Shown here: one piece after another, positions 63,073-64,000 of the stretch
Layout of the letters: the number at the start of each line of letters is the position of its first letter
Position numbering within the stretch: the stretch's first letter is position 1
Origin: Litoribaculum gwangyangense
GTDB taxonomy: Bacteria; Bacteroidota; Bacteroidia; Flavobacteriales; Flavobacteriaceae
Assembly (NCBI RefSeq): GCF_039543505.1
Contig: NZ_BAABJW010000003.1
Span: forward strand, 372,001 to 436,000
DNA: 64,000 bases
Direction: 5' to 3'
The notes under the pieces: generated by a model
What the model was told of the DNA's origin: nothing
Seen by the model: the letters and a program-made list of their open reading frames with translations, nothing else
Database searches by the model: none
Made by a program: the position numbers and the translations under genes

Positions 63073-64000
63073 ATGGGATTTTTTGACTTCCTAACCGAAG
63101 AAATAGCCATTGATTTAGGTACAGCAAATACACTTATTATTCACAACGATAAAGTTGTTGTTGATGCCCCTTCGATAGTAGCCAGGGATAGAATTTCTGG
63201 AAAAATAATAGCTGTTGGCCAAGAGGCTAGTTTAATGCAAGGTAAAACCCATGAAAACATTAAAACCATTCGCCCCTTAAAAGATGGTGTAATTGCTGAT
63301 TTTGATGCTTCTGAGCAAATGATAAGTATGTTTATTAAAAATATACCAGCATTAAAAAAGAAATTCTTCACCCCAGCACTTCGCATGGTCATTTGTATTC
63401 CTTCAGGAATTACCGAAGTAGAAATGCGTGCAGTTAAAGAAAGTGCTGAAAGAGTAAATGGCAAAGAAGTATATTTAATTCACGAACCCATGGCAGCAGC
63501 TATAGGTATAGGCGTAGATATTATGCAACCTAAAGGCAATATGGTGGTTGATATTGGGGGTGGTACTACAGAAATTGCCGTAATTGCTTTAGGTGGGATT
63601 GTTTGTGATAAATCGGTTAAAATTGCAGGTGATGTATTTACCAATGATATTGTTTATTACATGCGCACCCAACATAATTTATATGTAGGCGAGCGTACTG
63701 CCGAAAAAATAAAAATTCAAATTGGTGCCGCTACTGAAGATTTAGAATTACCACCTGATGACATGAGTGTTCAAGGTCGCGATTTACTTACTGGTAAACC
63801 AAAACAAGTTTCAATATCTCACCGTGAAATAGCCAAAGCTTTGGATAAATCTATCTTACGAATTGAAGATGCCGTAATGGAAACTTTGGGTCAAACTCCA
63901 CCTGAACTTGCTGCCGATATCTATAACACTGGAATATATTTAGCTGGGGGTGGATCGATGCTTCGAGGATTGGATAAGCGTTTGTCACAAAAAACTGACT
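63073..64000 (+). CDS. mreB: Rod-shape-determining protein MreB, cut by the window end
   Basis: About 309 N-terminal residues are visible and the 3' end is outside the window. MreB is the actin-like ATPase that organises cell-wall growth along the rod. Phosphate-binding and adenosine motifs are visible: EIAIDLGTANTLI (about 9-21), MVVDIGGGTTEIAVI near 156-170 and YLAGGGSMLRGLD near 295-307. Other family blocks are VICIPSGITEVEMRAV and EPMAAAIGIG. The 157-bp gap after purH has no clear hairpin and a possible -7 element (TACATTTA) near the start. The reading frame is open to base 64000. Confidence 0.97.
   Translation, partial: MGFFDFLTEEIAIDLGTANTLIIHNDKVVVDAPSIVARDRISGKIIAVGQEASLMQGKTHENIKTIRPLKDGVIADFDASEQMISMFIKNIPALKKKFFTPALRMVICIPSGITEVEMRAVKESAERVNGKEVYLIHEPMAAAIGIGVDIMQPKGNMVVDIGGGTTEIAVIALGGIVCDKSVKIAGDVFTNDIVYYMRTQHNLYVGERTAEKIKIQIGAATEDLELPPDDMSVQGRDLLTGKPKQVSISHREIAKALDKSILRIEDAVMETLGQTPPELAADIYNTGIYLAGGGSMLRGLDKRLSQKTD

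Overview
The window is AT-rich DNA from a member of the Bacteroidetes, most likely a marine or alga-associated Flavobacteriaceae. The evidence is a SusC/SusD polysaccharide utilization locus (PUL) with two sulfatases, a hybrid two-component regulator, the gldKLMN gliding and type IX secretion genes, an XrtF exosortase pair, and promoters of the Bacteroidetes TAnnTTTG type. No insertion sequence, prophage, CRISPR array or rRNA operon was seen.

Region 1 (1-21.8 kb) is a PUL, almost all on the minus strand. In transcription order it holds a one-protein hybrid sensor/regulator, a GH88 unsaturated glucuronyl hydrolase, a GH110 alpha-galactosidase, SusC, SusD, a sulfatase, a large hydrolase-like protein of no family I recognise, a second sulfatase, a SASA-type acetylesterase and a second GH110-like enzyme cut by the window edge. 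A divergent aldose epimerase lipoprotein flanks it. Together these point to a sulfated, probably acetylated polymer containing alpha-galactose and uronic acid. The lyase that would make the GH88 substrate is not in view. A mirror-symmetric array of four TTGTAACA boxes upstream of GH110-susCD looks like the operator of the locus.

Region 2 (21.8-28.3 kb) is accessory. It holds a lipoprotein with a complete zinc deaminase motif, a small membrane protein, a TSP3/LamG lipoprotein, a long MORN/YwqK-repeat protein, the initiator tRNA, a tiny CPXCG protein and a secreted leucine-rich-repeat protein.

Region 3 (28.4-37.5 kb) holds an RND efflux operon (membrane fusion protein, pump, TolC), an ABC-F ATPase, a DUF983 protein and an FAD oxidoreductase. 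Region 4 (37.6-46.3 kb) is gldK-gldL-gldM-gldN downstream of a degenerate arginase-fold protein and topA. Region 5 (46.4-54.1 kb) has a membrane protein, then miaB, a sigma-54 activator, lptE, a TPR protein and secG as one operon, followed by groES-groEL with a sigma-54-like promoter. Region 6 (54.2-59.7 kb) is a copper/heavy-metal operon. Region 7 (59.7-64 kb) has the XrtF pair, a GAF/fRMsr protein, purH and the start of mreB.

The strongest candidates for something new are the palindromic operator array, the unassigned 685-residue PUL protein, the exported deaminase, and the arginase-fold pseudoenzyme next to gldK. All assignments come from reading motifs; no database search was run.
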